64,000 nucleotides of DNA from GWF2-38-69 sp965228125 (GCA_965228125.1 OZ245791.1:1302001-1366000); one strand, 5' to 3'; shown: positions 26,108 through 34,759, counted from the first letter of the stretch. Translations and numbers: made by a program. Notes: generated by a model from the letters alone, not told the origin.

Positions 26108-27211
26108 ATGAAAATTTATTCTAAAAAAGTGAAGGATTATCGAAAGAAATCCAAACTGACGCAGGAAGAGCTTGGACAGCTTATCGGAGTAAGTAGAAAT
26201 ACGATGGCATCATGGGAACAAGGTAAAACATTTCCGTCAGAAGAAAAAGTTAAGTTGCTGGCAAAGCACCTCGGTGTAACACCATCGGATATTTCTGAAC
26301 TTGAAAACGCAGCGTTTTTGAGTCCTGAAAACTCTGCTCTAATAAAAGCTATGAATTGGATACACGGATTGGGGGGAATTTTCGAGACACAAAAAACAGA
26401 TATGCTGCTCTCGCTCTTAGACAGCACAAAAGACGAAATAAGACATGCCTCCGTCATTTTCAATGCATTCATGTCTTGTACAAACTCTATTAGCTACATA
26501 AAGGATAGAGAACTTAAGTACATATATGCCAACCCTGGCTTCATGGCAGAAATCGGAAAAGAAATTTCTGTAACAGGCAAAAAAGACATAAATTTTTTCC
26601 CTTATGAAGATGCGGTTTTCAATGAAAAAGAAGATGCTCAGGTAATCGAAACGGAAACGGGGTTCAAGTATAGAGAACGGTATTTTCTAAAATCATCCAC
26701 AAAAAAATATTGTCTTGTATCAAAACGGCCCATAAAAGACCAATCAGGAAAAGTAATAGGCCTTTACGGAGAATTCATAGATATCACGCCTAGATACAGA
26801 AACGAATACTTGAGGTTAGACCTGCAAACAATTCTAAACCAGTTAGATCTTTGCGTATGGGTCGGCAAAGGGATCGGTTATGATATAAAAGGTTACCTCT
26901 ATTCAAAAAAAATTATTCTGAAAGTTGGTGGCGCAATAAGAAAAATCTTTGAAACAAATATGAGCAACGAAATTCTTGATTCACACGATCTGAAAAAATA
27001 TAATGAATTCAGAAAACTCATACCTGAACATGCTAAAAGGATGCTTACCGAAAAATTTACCGCAGGTATCTATCCCATAATAAGAAATTTTGATATTCAA
27101 AGCCCTTTTACAAAAAAAATATATAGTGTCACGGAATACATTTATTATTTCAAAGAATCTGATATCCTCTGTGGTTTAACTTTTATCCTTCCAAACAAAC
27201 AGTCTATGTAG
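26108..27211 (+). CDS. XRE-family regulator with PAS sensor domain
   Basis: A 367-residue DNA-binding regulator. The Cro/C1-type helix-turn-helix spans residues 7-60 (KSKLTQEELGQLIGVSRNTMASWEQGKTFPS). A PAS domain lies at about 125-232 (ISYIKDRELKYIYANPGFMAEIG ... KRPIKDQSGKVIGLYGEFIDIT), with the typical PAC-like end. A weaker third region (about 240-365) may be another PAS-like sensor. There is no kinase, GGDEF or sigma-54 module, so it should act as a one-component sensor. No cofactor ligand can be named. It is divergent from the nuclease gene across a 174-bp region that holds a palindromic operator, so it may control itself and perhaps the nuclease. Confidence 0.8.
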   Translation: MKIYSKKVKDYRKKSKLTQEELGQLIGVSRNTMASWEQGKTFPSEEKVKLLAKHLGVTPSDISELENAAFLSPENSALIKAMNWIHGLGGIFETQKTDMLLSLLDSTKDEIRHASVIFNAFMSCTNSISYIKDRELKYIYANPGFMAEIGKEISVTGKKDINFFPYEDAVFNEKEDAQVIETETGFKYRERYFLKSSTKKYCLVSKRPIKDQSGKVIGLYGEFIDITPRYRNEYLRLDLQTILNQLDLCVWVGKGIGYDIKGYLYSKKIILKVGGAIRKIFETNMSNEILDSHDLKKYNEFRKLIPEHAKRMLTEKFTAGIYPIIRNFDIQSPFTKKIYSVTEYIYYFKESDILCGLTFILPNKQSM

Positions 27212-27358
27212 GATGCGTTTACCAAACACTACCTCGGTTTCCTAATATCACTTTGTCTGTGAGCAATACAATTTTAAGGAATGAACTTAGGTTATATATC
27301 CGATATAACTTGCATTGCCATAGACCAAAGAAGCGCTCTAGCATAATCCTATACTATT

Positions 27359-28342
27359 CTATCTTGCTCTTGGATGAGCTTTTCTGTAAACGCTTTTCAT
27401 ATGCTCTGAGCTTATATGTGTATATATCTGAGTCGTACTTAGATTGGCATGTCCAAGAAGTTCTTGCACACTTCTCAAATCAGCGCCAGCATCCAGAAGA
27501 TGCGTAGCAAAAGAATGCCTAAGCTTATGCGGAGTAAGAGACGGATCAAAGCCACCCGTAATCAAATAATTCTTGAAAAACCTTTGAAAGGATCTAGCCG
27601 TAAGCCTTCCTCCATTCTGGTTTATGAATACAGGAGCGGCATTTCTTACATCTGATGTCCAGGATTTTCTTATTGACAAGTAATCCCTTATAGCTTTTAT
27701 TGCGGGGGTACCAAGAGGGCAGAGTCTCTCTTTTTTGCCTTTGCCTCTAAGTTTAGCAAAAGAACTCAGAGTATCAACATCCTGTAAATTTAAGCCCAAT
27801 GCTTCATTTATACGTGCACCGCAACTATATATCAATTCGATTATTGCAGAGTCTCTTTTTTCTGAAAAAACCGCACTTGCTTCGTTCTTAACTATCTCTT
27901 TAGCCTTTGCCTCATTCCAATAATTCTTAACAGCATCAAAGAGTTTACCAACTTCTAATACAGAAAGATATTTCGGTAAGGCTTTGGACATTTTAGGAGA
28001 ATCGACAGAAGCAAACGGATTTTGATCAACCAAATTCTCTCTTGTTAAAAACCTATAAAAACTTCTCATAGAAGAAAGTTTTCTGTTGACAGAGCGTTTG
28101 GAACATTCAGTTTCCTGACACTCTACAATGTAGTTTCTTACACCGTAAATGTTGACAGAAGACCAATCATATGGGGCTGGCGTTTCCTTAAAATGCAATC
28201 TAATAAATTGTTTAATATCTAAATAATAACTATTTACTGTATGCAATGATGACTGTTTCTCATTCTTAAGAAAACTGATGAAAGAAGCAAGGCTTGTATC
28301 CATTGGTTCGTCTGCTTGAATGTTTTCGAATTTTGAAGACAT
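27359..28342 (-). CDS. xerC: XerC/XerD-type tyrosine recombinase
   Basis: A 327-residue site-specific recombinase with an N-terminal SAM-like core-binding domain (about residues 15-105) and a C-terminal catalytic domain. The active-site set is complete: Arg177 (CGARINE), Lys near 201 (RGKGKKE), His272 and Arg275 (HKLRHSFATH), His298 (LLGHANLS) and Tyr307 (TQIYTH). Size and motif spelling match chromosomal XerC/D, which resolve chromosome dimers at dif, rather than phage integrases, which are usually longer. The C or D assignment is uncertain. It lies 23 bp downstream of a tRNA-Gln gene on the same strand, with no att-like repeat nearby. A short insertion (KNYWNEAKAKEIVKNEASAVF) precedes the catalytic core. 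Confidence 0.88.
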   Translation of the reverse strand: MSSKFENIQADEPMDTSLASFISFLKNEKQSSLHTVNSYYLDIKQFIRLHFKETPAPYDWSSVNIYGVRNYIVECQETECSKRSVNRKLSSMRSFYRFLTRENLVDQNPFASVDSPKMSKALPKYLSVLEVGKLFDAVKNYWNEAKAKEIVKNEASAVFSEKRDSAIIELIYSCGARINEALGLNLQDVDTLSSFAKLRGKGKKERLCPLGTPAIKAIRDYLSIRKSWTSDVRNAAPVFINQNGGRLTARSFQRFFKNYLITGGFDPSLTPHKLRHSFATHLLDAGADLRSVQELLGHANLSTTQIYTHISSEHMKSVYRKAHPRAR

Positions 28343-28365
28343 AATTCACCAGAGCGAATTTAAAA

Positions 28366-28439
28366 TGGCAACCCCGTAAGGATTCGAACCTCAACTAAAT
28401 GGACCAAAACCATTTGTGCTACCGTTACACCACGGGGTT
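28366..28439 (-). tRNA. tRNA-Gln (anticodon UUG)
   Basis: A 74-nt cloverleaf. The acceptor stem AACCCCG pairs with CGGGGTT, followed by G and an encoded CCA. The anticodon arm AAATGG-TTTTGGT-CCATTT exposes UUG, and the T arm contains GGTTCGAATCC. A TATAAT-like -10 on the minus strand lies about 21 nt upstream (28460-28465). xerC follows directly. Confidence 0.93.
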
Positions 28440-28459
28440 ATTCTGAAACAGGCTAATAA

Positions 28460-28465
28460 ATTATA
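28460..28465 (-). promoter_or_regulatory. Candidate -10 element for tRNA-Gln
   Basis: A perfect TATAAT on the minus strand, about 20 nt before the mature tRNA 5' end, without a good -35 at the expected distance. Confidence 0.3.
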
Positions 28466-28522
28466 TACAAATAATGATATTTCCAGTAAACTTGAAATCT
28501 TTTTGCCAAGTCCTTAGACTGT

Positions 28523-29470
28523 CTAGAACTTCATTGGGTATTCTTTGTTCAAAAAAGCATCCAATTGAGGCCAGATTTTCTTTAGCAAGTCGCTGTTTTT
28601 ATCAACCGCAGAAAAATAGATGTTATATCTGCAGCCAAACGGTATTTTATCCTGCTCTACAAACTGTAAATATTTCTCAATTTCAGGATTAGTTTGGTTT
28701 GGAAAATGAGCATAAGCCGATGCTATTTCTATTACATGTGTGTTTAGAGCATCATCTATCATTTTCACGTTATAACCGGATTTGTTTATTAAAGAGCTAA
28801 AATGAGAATACCTGTCTGCAGGATGAGGATATTGCAAATACTCATTTAATACTTCTTTGCCATGCGGCAACCTCATAATGGTCGAGATGAGCAGCTCTGA
28901 TACTTCAGAATAATACACTTCAAATAAGTCATTCCCCTCTTTAGCATCGAAATTTATGATTGATTCAGAAGAGAGCTTGGCATTGTTGGAAAATAACATT
29001 TTCGCAAAAGGGAAGTCTTCTCTTTCATTCGGAGCTTTATCTAAATTTTTCCGCACAAACGACCAACAACCTTGAACAATCCACCTATTATTAGCCAAAT
29101 AATCATTCTGAGAATACTCATTCAATATCATGTAATTAACAAGATCTTCTCTAAATCGGCTTCCTCTCCCTGAAATAAGCCTGTAATTCAAATAGATAAT
29201 TAACGATTTATTTTTTCTATCTATTTCATATTTAATATATTTTGCATCTTCATCTATATACAATTTGACTTTGGACTTGGGATTTTCATTTCCCAAGAAT
29301 CGATTAAGGAAGAAGGATTCCAAGTAAACTGTTTTACGAATTTGATAATCCGTAAAATTGTCATCCTTGGAATTGACTATAATATCCGGCACAAATTTAC
29401 TTTTTCCTGCTTTCAACGATAAAGGCAGGAACAGACCAACCAGCATTATGCAAAAAAAGATTTTTTTCAT
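28523..29470 (-). CDS. Exported protein of unknown function, possibly a degenerate gluzincin-like peptidase
   Basis: A 315-residue protein with a signal peptide (basic MKK, hydrophobic core residues 4-18, cleavage near LKAGKS). No family is certain. The middle part, EDLVNYMILNEYSQ followed about 15 residues later by NRWIVQGCWSFVRKN, has the layout of peptidase-MA/gluzincin proteins, in which HExxH is followed by a P.W..EG.A helix. Here the His ligands are missing, so it would be inactive if related. It sits 15 bp downstream of the heptosyltransferase gene and upstream of tRNA-Gln, so it is probably part of the fabH-waaF transcript. A periplasmic location is inferred. Confidence 0.5.
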   Translation of the reverse strand: MKKIFFCIMLVGLFLPLSLKAGKSKFVPDIIVNSKDDNFTDYQIRKTVYLESFFLNRFLGNENPKSKVKLYIDEDAKYIKYEIDRKNKSLIIYLNYRLISGRGSRFREDLVNYMILNEYSQNDYLANNRWIVQGCWSFVRKNLDKAPNEREDFPFAKMLFSNNAKLSSESIINFDAKEGNDLFEVYYSEVSELLISTIMRLPHGKEVLNEYLQYPHPADRYSHFSSLINKSGYNVKMIDDALNTHVIEIASAYAHFPNQTNPEIEKYLQFVEQDKIPFGCRYNIYFSAVDKNSDLLKKIWPQLDAFLNKEYPMKF

Positions 29471-29485
29471 AATAAAACGACGCCT

Positions 29486-30544
29486 CTACAGAGGCATTTT
29501 CTCAAAAATCAGGATAACATCATCTGCGGATATTGAGCCCAGACATTTATAGTCCCTTGCGGGGTTAGCACACTCTCTGGAAAAACATGGAGAACAGTTT
29601 TGTTTTTTTATACACACAGTCCAATTTTTACTTAGTGGCCCTGTAGCATACGGATCAGTCGAACCAAAAACAGCAACGCCTTTAATGTCAAGAGCCGAAC
29701 CCAAATGCATTATTCCGCTATCATTGCAAATGCATAATTTTGAGTTCTTTAAAATATACATGAGTTCTTTTAAATTGGTTTTCCCTGCAAGATTCAAAAC
29801 TTTAGAAGACTCAAGTCCATTAATAACATCCTCAGCCGTATCAGCTTCGTTTTTTGCTCCCAGAACAATTACTTTCCCCCTTTTTTTATCTATCCAGTAC
29901 CGACACACTTGATTGTAACTTGCAGAACTCCATCGCTTTGCAGGGCCATAAGCAGCACCTGGTGCAACAACTAAAGTATCGCCAGCTGAAAGAAAATCTG
30001 CAACTCCGTTTACTGTAATATCCGATTCGGAAATAAGCTCAAATTCGGGATATTTCCCATCCCATTTATCAGCACCTATTTTATAAGCCATCTCCAAATA
30101 TTTATATGACTGATGTTCGTAAGAATAGGCATTATTCTCGTGCCATTTAACAGAAAATTTTCCTGTAAGAAATATATTTCTGAACCCGTTGGATGCTCCA
30201 AAAACCTTTGGCACGCATCTCCAAAAGTAATAAGCTGACCTTAAAGAATTTACAAACAAAAAACCAAATCCTGCGTTCAACTCTTTAACTTCCTTCACCT
30301 TATCCTTTGTCCATTTGGAATGGCCGTCATCAATAGCTATAACTTTATTAATCCAAGGAATAGAAGTATAAAGAGGCACTAAATTTGATGGAGAAATCAC
30401 ATAAAAAGGACTGCTAGCAGGAATCATCTTTCTGAGAGTGCACATCGCAGGGAAAGCCATTATCGCATCCCCAAGCCAATTTGGAGATCTTACGACTATG
30501 CCTGCTCGTAAAGTCTCATCCGTCAATACAAAACTGGAGTTCAT
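29486..30544 (-). CDS. waaF: Glycosyltransferase family 9, heptosyltransferase II-like
   Basis: A 352-residue GT-B fold enzyme transferring ADP-heptose to the LPS inner core, or a close relative. The N-terminal acceptor domain opens with IVVRSPNWLGDAIMAFPAM, the hallmark of ADP-heptose:LPS heptosyltransferases. The C-terminal donor domain shows VVAPGAAYGPAKRWSSASYN, NLAGKTNLKELMYILKNSKLCICNDSGIMHLGSAL and FGSTDP. The cysteine cluster KKQNCSPCFSRECANPARDYKC near the end is common in WaaF. It supports an LPS-bearing outer membrane, although only this one core gene is present in the window. It follows the KAS III gene after a 36-bp gap. The exact sugar acceptor is inferred from the family. Confidence 0.85.
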   Translation of the reverse strand: MNSSFVLTDETLRAGIVVRSPNWLGDAIMAFPAMCTLRKMIPASSPFYVISPSNLVPLYTSIPWINKVIAIDDGHSKWTKDKVKEVKELNAGFGFLFVNSLRSAYYFWRCVPKVFGASNGFRNIFLTGKFSVKWHENNAYSYEHQSYKYLEMAYKIGADKWDGKYPEFELISESDITVNGVADFLSAGDTLVVAPGAAYGPAKRWSSASYNQVCRYWIDKKRGKVIVLGAKNEADTAEDVINGLESSKVLNLAGKTNLKELMYILKNSKLCICNDSGIMHLGSALDIKGVAVFGSTDPYATGPLSKNWTVCIKKQNCSPCFSRECANPARDYKCLGSISADDVILIFEKMPL

Positions 30545-30580
30545 TGTTAATCTCCTTTAATTTGACGGTTGTCAAATACA

Positions 30581-31504
30581 CTATCTGACTCTTTTTAAGA
30601 GAACATTAGACCATGAGAGCCCAACTCCGAATCCACTGGCCAAAGTTAGTCTAACACTTTTATCATCAAGTATCTTTTCTAACATTATCGGAATAGAAGA
30701 AGACACTGTATTGCCGTAAGACTCTATGTCATATAAAACCTTTGATTCTTCCAATCCTATTTTTTTAGCAAGAGCTGTAACTATAAATCTGCTTCCCTGG
30801 TGAATGAGATACTTGTCAACATCATCAATTTTAAGTTTATTTTTTTCAAGAAGCGCTACTATGTCTTTGGGGACAACTTTGACAGCAAAATTAGCTATTC
30901 CCCTGCCGTTCATATAGAGGGTATTATTTTCGCATAATAAATCCCTGTAAGAAGCTCCGCATGTACCGAAGATAAAATCTTCAGCTATAAATACCGGATC
31001 TTCAGAAATCAAAGTCACAGCAGCAGCATCTCCAAAAAGAAGAGATGTGTTTTTATCCAAAGGGTCAATTATTTTCGAATATGGGTCGGCAGTAAAGAAA
31101 AGACCTTTCTTCATTTTATTGGCGGACATGAAAGACTGTATTATGGAAAGTCCATATACAAAACCCGAACACCCAAGAGATATATCAAAAGATGCACAAT
31201 CCTCTTTCAATCCTAACTTTCCGTGGATAATCGCAGATGTCTGAGGAATGCAATAATCAGGATTCTGCGTTACTACTACTACTACATCAATGTCCTGTTC
31301 ATCGAAAGAAATTTTTTCTTTGAGTTTTTTGTATGCGCTTACACATAAGTCTGATGTATTCTCAGAATCTGCTTTGACTGCAATCTTTTCGACTCCGATT
31401 CTACTTTTTATAAACTCCTCATCTATCTCAAATCTATCCTTTCTCTCGTAATTGGATACCCGCTTTTCAGGGATGTAGTAAGCGATTTTTTCAATACCCA
31501 ACAT
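30581..31504 (-). CDS. 3-oxoacyl-ACP synthase III (FabH)-like enzyme
   Basis: A 307-residue thiolase-fold KAS III. The Cys-His-Asn triad is complete: Cys112 in DISLGCSGFVYG, His235 in YLIHQGSRF and Asn265 in YGNTVSSSIP, with GDAAAVTL and the C-terminal ASGFGVGLSW. Housekeeping FabH usually has HQAN after the His; here it is HQGS, and the sequence is short of some N-terminal family elements. The protein may thus be a FabH that starts fatty-acid synthesis from acetyl-CoA, or a related KAS III making branched or special acyl chains. It precedes the heptosyltransferase rather than fabD/fabG/acpP, so an envelope-lipid role is possible. Confidence 0.8.
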   Translation of the reverse strand: MLGIEKIAYYIPEKRVSNYERKDRFEIDEEFIKSRIGVEKIAVKADSENTSDLCVSAYKKLKEKISFDEQDIDVVVVVTQNPDYCIPQTSAIIHGKLGLKEDCASFDISLGCSGFVYGLSIIQSFMSANKMKKGLFFTADPYSKIIDPLDKNTSLLFGDAAAVTLISEDPVFIAEDFIFGTCGASYRDLLCENNTLYMNGRGIANFAVKVVPKDIVALLEKNKLKIDDVDKYLIHQGSRFIVTALAKKIGLEESKVLYDIESYGNTVSSSIPIMLEKILDDKSVRLTLASGFGVGLSWSNVLLKRVR

Positions 31505-31606
31505 AACACAAATCCCTTTTAGTTAAAATGTTTTTAATAAAGAAACGTTATTCATTCTAGCGACATTTATCAAAGCTTCCATACGAAAACTCAATTTGAT
31601 ACAAAC

Positions 31607-31642
31607 AAAAAAAGCTCCGTGCTGAATAAGCAACTACGGAGC
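31607..31642 (-). terminator. Strong terminator ending the S10-type ribosomal protein cluster after rpsS
   Basis: GCTCCGT (31614-31620) pairs with ACGGAGC (31636-31642) around a 15-nt loop. In the minus direction seven T follow. It begins 24 bp after the rpsS stop. It cuts off the run of ribosomal protein genes that continues with rplV in most bacteria. Confidence 0.9.
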
Positions 31643-31665
31643 CTAAATGTAATTCAACGCTTAGC

Positions 31666-31935
31666 TTACTTACCGCTGACAACCCCGTGGGTCTTGAACA
31701 CACGAGTAAGAGAGAATTCGCCAAGTCTATGTCCAATCATGTTTTCAGTCACAAATACTGAAAGGAAAGATTTACCGTTATGAACAGTAAAAGTATGCCC
31801 TACAAAGTCAGGAAGAATCACAGATCTTCTAGACCATGTCTTGATTGGTTTTTTTATTCCTTGTTTATTCATCTTTTCGACTTTATCAAGAAGATGGGAA
31901 TCTACAAAAGGACCTTTTTTAATTGATCTAGCCAT
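31666..31935 (-). CDS. rpsS: 30S ribosomal protein S19
   Basis: An 89-residue S19, which with S13 binds 16S rRNA in the head of the small subunit. Family signatures are ARSIKKGPFVDSHLL at the start and FVGHTFTVHNGKSFLSVFVTENMIGHRLGEFSLTR in the second half; the C-terminal tail is normal. It starts at the last base of rplB (ATG overlapping TAA), so translation is coupled. It is the last gene of the cluster here, followed by a terminator instead of rplV. Confidence 0.97.
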   Translation of the reverse strand: MARSIKKGPFVDSHLLDKVEKMNKQGIKKPIKTWSRRSVILPDFVGHTFTVHNGKSFLSVFVTENMIGHRLGEFSLTRVFKTHGVVSGK

Positions 31936-32765
31936 TATTTCTTCCTCCTGCGTTCAACTATAAATTTAGTAGAAGACTTCTTAGGTGTTCTTGTCCTCTT
32001 GCCTTTAGCCAGCTGACCCCATGGAGAAACAGGATGACCGCCACCGGATGTTCTGCCTTCTCCTCCGCCCATTGGATGGTCTACAGGATTCATTGCTACG
32101 CCTCTTACATGCGGCCTCTTGCCCTTGTAGCGTTTTTTACCAGCTTTACCTAGTTTCACATTCATCTTTTCAACATTTCCTACTTGACCTATTGTAGCCA
32201 AACACTCAATGTGAATCTTACGAACTTCACCACTAGGAAGTTTTATCAAAGCATATTCGCCTTCCTTGGCACGCAAAGTGGCAACCTGTCCTGCAGATCT
32301 AGCCAGTTTAGCTCCGCTTCCTGGTCTCATTTCGATGTTATGAATGTTAACGCCTACTGGTATGTCTTTAAGCCTCTTTGTGTTTCCTGGCTTAATTTCA
32401 GCAGTATCACCGCTTAAAATAACTGTTCCTACTTCAAGACCTACAGGAGAGAGTATGTATCTCTTCTCTCCGTCAACATAATCAACTAAAGCAATATTAG
32501 CACTTCTGTTCGGGTCATACTCTATAGTTTTAACAGTTCCGGGAATTCCAAACTTGTCTCTCTTAAAGTCTATAGTTCTATATTTCCTTTTATTACCGCC
32601 CCCTCTAAATCTGGTGGTAATATGTCCTTCATTGTTCCTTGCCCCAGTATTTCTTATGCCTTTAGTCAATGACCTTACCGGCTTGGTAGCTGTAATTTCG
32701 GCATAATCAAGAACTGTCATTTGGCGAAGGCTCGGTGTCAATGGTACAAAACTTTTCAAAGCCAT
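31935..32765 (-). CDS. rplB: 50S ribosomal protein L2
   Basis: A 276-residue L2, one of the core 23S rRNA binders near the peptidyl transferase centre. Visible: the N-terminal GRNNEGHITTRFRGGG-like stretch, the central SH3-like region, and the C-terminal RGVAMNPVDHPMGGGEGRTSGG that carries the conserved His needed for peptide transfer. Length is typical. It lies 16 bp after rplW and overlaps rpsS. Confidence 0.97.
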   Translation of the reverse strand: MALKSFVPLTPSLRQMTVLDYAEITATKPVRSLTKGIRNTGARNNEGHITTRFRGGGNKRKYRTIDFKRDKFGIPGTVKTIEYDPNRSANIALVDYVDGEKRYILSPVGLEVGTVILSGDTAEIKPGNTKRLKDIPVGVNIHNIEMRPGSGAKLARSAGQVATLRAKEGEYALIKLPSGEVRKIHIECLATIGQVGNVEKMNVKLGKAGKKRYKGKRPHVRGVAMNPVDHPMGGGEGRTSGGGHPVSPWGQLAKGKRTRTPKKSSTKFIVERRRKK

Positions 32766-32781
32766 AATTCTTACCTATTAT

Positions 32782-33069
32782 TTAAACTATTTCTATAGTA
32801 CCTTCAGACAGAGTAACTACTGCTCTTTTCGACTCAGAAGTAAATCCCTGCTTGTTCGACCTTCTGCCCATCCTTTTTGGCTTTCCAGGACGGATGAGAA
32901 CATTCACGCTCTTAACCTTAACTCCGTTGTAAATAGCCTCAACTGCATGAGCAACATCAATTTTTGTAGCACTTTTATCTATTTCAAAAACATACTTGTT
33001 AGCGTCTTTCTGAGCCAAGCTCTTTTCGCTTACAAGCATAGTCTTTACGATTGAATACGGATTAAACAT
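32782..33069 (-). CDS. rplW: 50S ribosomal protein L23
   Basis: A 95-residue L23, at the exit of the peptide tunnel and a docking site for trigger factor and SRP. LVSEKSLAQKDANKYVFEID, followed by the loop KSVNVLIRPGKPKRMGRRSNKQGFTSESKRAVVTL, matches the family. Its start overlaps the rplD end by 8 nt, so the two are coupled. Confidence 0.95.
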   Translation of the reverse strand: MFNPYSIVKTMLVSEKSLAQKDANKYVFEIDKSATKIDVAHAVEAIYNGVKVKSVNVLIRPGKPKRMGRRSNKQGFTSESKRAVVTLSEGTIEIV

Positions 33070-33712
33070 TTCCTACTCCTATCTCATTAATTTTGGCAAC
33101 AAAATCTTTGATTGATTCTTCTGTGAAGAGTATCGTGTCACAAAGGAGCATCTGATATACGTTCATTGAATCAACTTTTACCAATAGAACATTAGGTAAA
33201 TTAGCTGAAGCTTTGAGAGTGTTCTCAGAGAAGTCCCTAACAGCTACAAGTACTTTTCCGTTACTAATATTAAGTCTGCCAAGTATTCCAAGGAAGTTCT
33301 TTGTCTTGCAGTCTGTAAGATCAATATTATCAACCAGAGTTATCGCATCCTCATTGAGCTTTTCAGAAAAAACTCTTTTTAAGGCAAGCTTTCTGACTTT
33401 CTTATTTACTTTTTTAAAGTATGTGCGAGGATGAGGGCCAAATGCCACACCGCCACCGACAAATATAGGGCTTTTTGAGGAACCAGCTCTGGCTCTGCCT
33501 GTCCCTTTCTGTCTCCATGGTTTGGCTCCAGTGCCAGCAACCATTGCGCGTGTTTTTGTTGACGCTGTACCTGCTCTAAGAGATGCTCTGTAAGCAACAA
33601 CTACATCTTGTACAGCCTGTTCGCCCTTTTCCAATTCCACCCACTGATCTTGAACGATAAATTCGCCAACAGGAGCGCCTTCTTTATTGAATATCTTAAG
33701 ATTTTTATTCAT
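33062..33712 (-). CDS. rplD: 50S ribosomal protein L4
   Basis: A 216-residue L4. The tunnel-lining loop is clear: AGTASTKTRAMVAGTGAKPWRQKGTGRARAGSSKSP (about residues 47-82), with the WRQKGTGRAR core whose mutations give macrolide resistance in other bacteria; no such change is visible. In gammaproteobacteria L4 represses its own operon; whether that applies here is unknown. It starts 16 bp after rplC. Confidence 0.96.
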   Translation of the reverse strand: MNKNLKIFNKEGAPVGEFIVQDQWVELEKGEQAVQDVVVAYRASLRAGTASTKTRAMVAGTGAKPWRQKGTGRARAGSSKSPIFVGGGVAFGPHPRTYFKKVNKKVRKLALKRVFSEKLNEDAITLVDNIDLTDCKTKNFLGILGRLNISNGKVLVAVRDFSENTLKASANLPNVLLVKVDSMNVYQMLLCDTILFTEESIKDFVAKINEIGVGNV

Positions 33713-33728
33713 GATTTTTTATCCTCTC

Positions 33729-34370
33729 TTAAGCCGAAACTTTTTTTCTAGCTGAACGTACTAAGAGGACTCCGCCATTCGGACCGGGAACTGCCCCTTT
33801 TACAAATAATAAATTATCTTCTTTGTCAATTTTCATTACTTGAAGATTCTGCACAGTGCGCTTTACATTGCCCATATGCCCCGGGCGCCTCTTATTCCTG
33901 TCAACTTTTGCAGGCCATGTGCGCTGCCCTGATGAACCAGGCCTTCTTGTCCAGCCGCCACCATGGGAAGCTCTGCCTCCAGCAAACTTATAACGCCTGA
34001 CTACACCTTGAAATCCTTTTCCTTTTGTGGTACCAAACACATCCACAAAATCACTTTCTTTGAACTGATCAACTGTTAAGACAGAACCCAATTCGAATTT
34101 TGCACTTTTATCAGTTTCAAACTCGCGAATAACTTCTGGTGGATTGGTATCTTTCCCGCTCTTCTTGCAATGCCCTTTGACTGCCTTGCTGACATTCTTT
34201 GCTTTTCTTTCACCATATCCAACCTGAACGGCTGAATATCCGTTTCTTTCGTCCGTCATCTGATCAATGACAGTGCATGGTCCAGCCTGAATGACTGTAA
34301 CAGGAGTTACCTTTCCTGCCTCATCATAAAGCCGAGTCATACCGACTTTTTTGCCGATTAGACCTTTCAT
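33729..34370 (-). CDS. rplC: 50S ribosomal protein L3
   Basis: A 213-residue L3, an early-assembly protein reaching the peptidyl transferase centre. I placed the start at 34370 (MKGLIGKKVGMTRLYDE) because AGGAGG lies 4-5 nt before it and this is where the family begins; the frame is open for eight further codons with no better site. The central loop GRASHGGGWTRRPGSSGQRTWPAKV, with the conserved W and the methylated-Gln region, is present. Confidence 0.95.
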   Translation of the reverse strand: MKGLIGKKVGMTRLYDEAGKVTPVTVIQAGPCTVIDQMTDERNGYSAVQVGYGERKAKNVSKAVKGHCKKSGKDTNPPEVIREFETDKSAKFELGSVLTVDQFKESDFVDVFGTTKGKGFQGVVRRYKFAGGRASHGGGWTRRPGSSGQRTWPAKVDRNKRRPGHMGNVKRTVQNLQVMKIDKEDNLLFVKGAVPGPNGGVLLVRSARKKVSA

Positions 34371-34429
34371 TTTTCCTCCTAAGGCACATACCAATCAAAT
34401 TGATTGCAGCATTGGTGCCGATTAATATG

Positions 34430-34759
34430 TTAGAATCCGACCTTGATGGAGATATCCACTCCTGAAGGCAGATTCAATTTCTTCAATTCATCAACTGTCT
34501 TGGCTGTAGGATTTACTATATCCATAAGCCTTTTATGAGTTCTTGTTTCAAATTGATCCATAGACTTCTTGTCTACGTGGGGAGAACGATTAACAGTAAG
34601 TCTTTCGATTCTTGTCGGGAGCGGGATGGGTCCAGCTACTACAGCTCCCGTTCTTTTTGCTGTACTGACAATATCTTTTACTGATTTATCAAGGACTCTG
34701 TGGTCAAACGCCTGCAAACGAATCCTGATACGTTGTTTTGCACTTTCTTTTGCGCTCAT
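34430..34759 (-). CDS. rpsJ: 30S ribosomal protein S10 (NusE)
   Basis: A 109-residue S10, a small-subunit head protein that also pairs with NusB and NusG in antitermination. RIRLQAFDHRVLDKSVKDIV, VAGPIPLPTRIERLTVNRSPHVDKKSMDQFETRTHKRLMDI and LPSGVDISIKV are all standard, with a short N-terminal extension (SAKESAKQ). Its ATG overlaps the fusA stop as ATGA, so fusA and the S10 genes are directly joined with no tuf between them. Confidence 0.96.
   Translation of the reverse strand: MSAKESAKQRIRIRLQAFDHRVLDKSVKDIVSTAKRTGAVVAGPIPLPTRIERLTVNRSPHVDKKSMDQFETRTHKRLMDIVNPTAKTVDELKKLNLPSGVDISIKVGF

Noticed and set aside
18148..27211. Accessory region as a defence island or toxin-antitoxin locus
   Set aside because: The XRE protein carries a PAS domain and has no small toxin partner. 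The nuclease is secreted, and no restriction, CBASS, retron or CRISPR genes are present.
27212..27358. Hairpin GTTATAT/ATATAAC between convergent genes as a terminator
   Set aside because: The stem is only AT pairs apart from one and no U run follows on either strand.
27359..28439. Tyrosine recombinase directly beside a tRNA-Gln, possible integrative element
   Set aside because: The protein has the length and motifs of chromosomal XerC/D. No repeat of the tRNA 3' end was seen nearby, and flanking genes are housekeeping or envelope genes.
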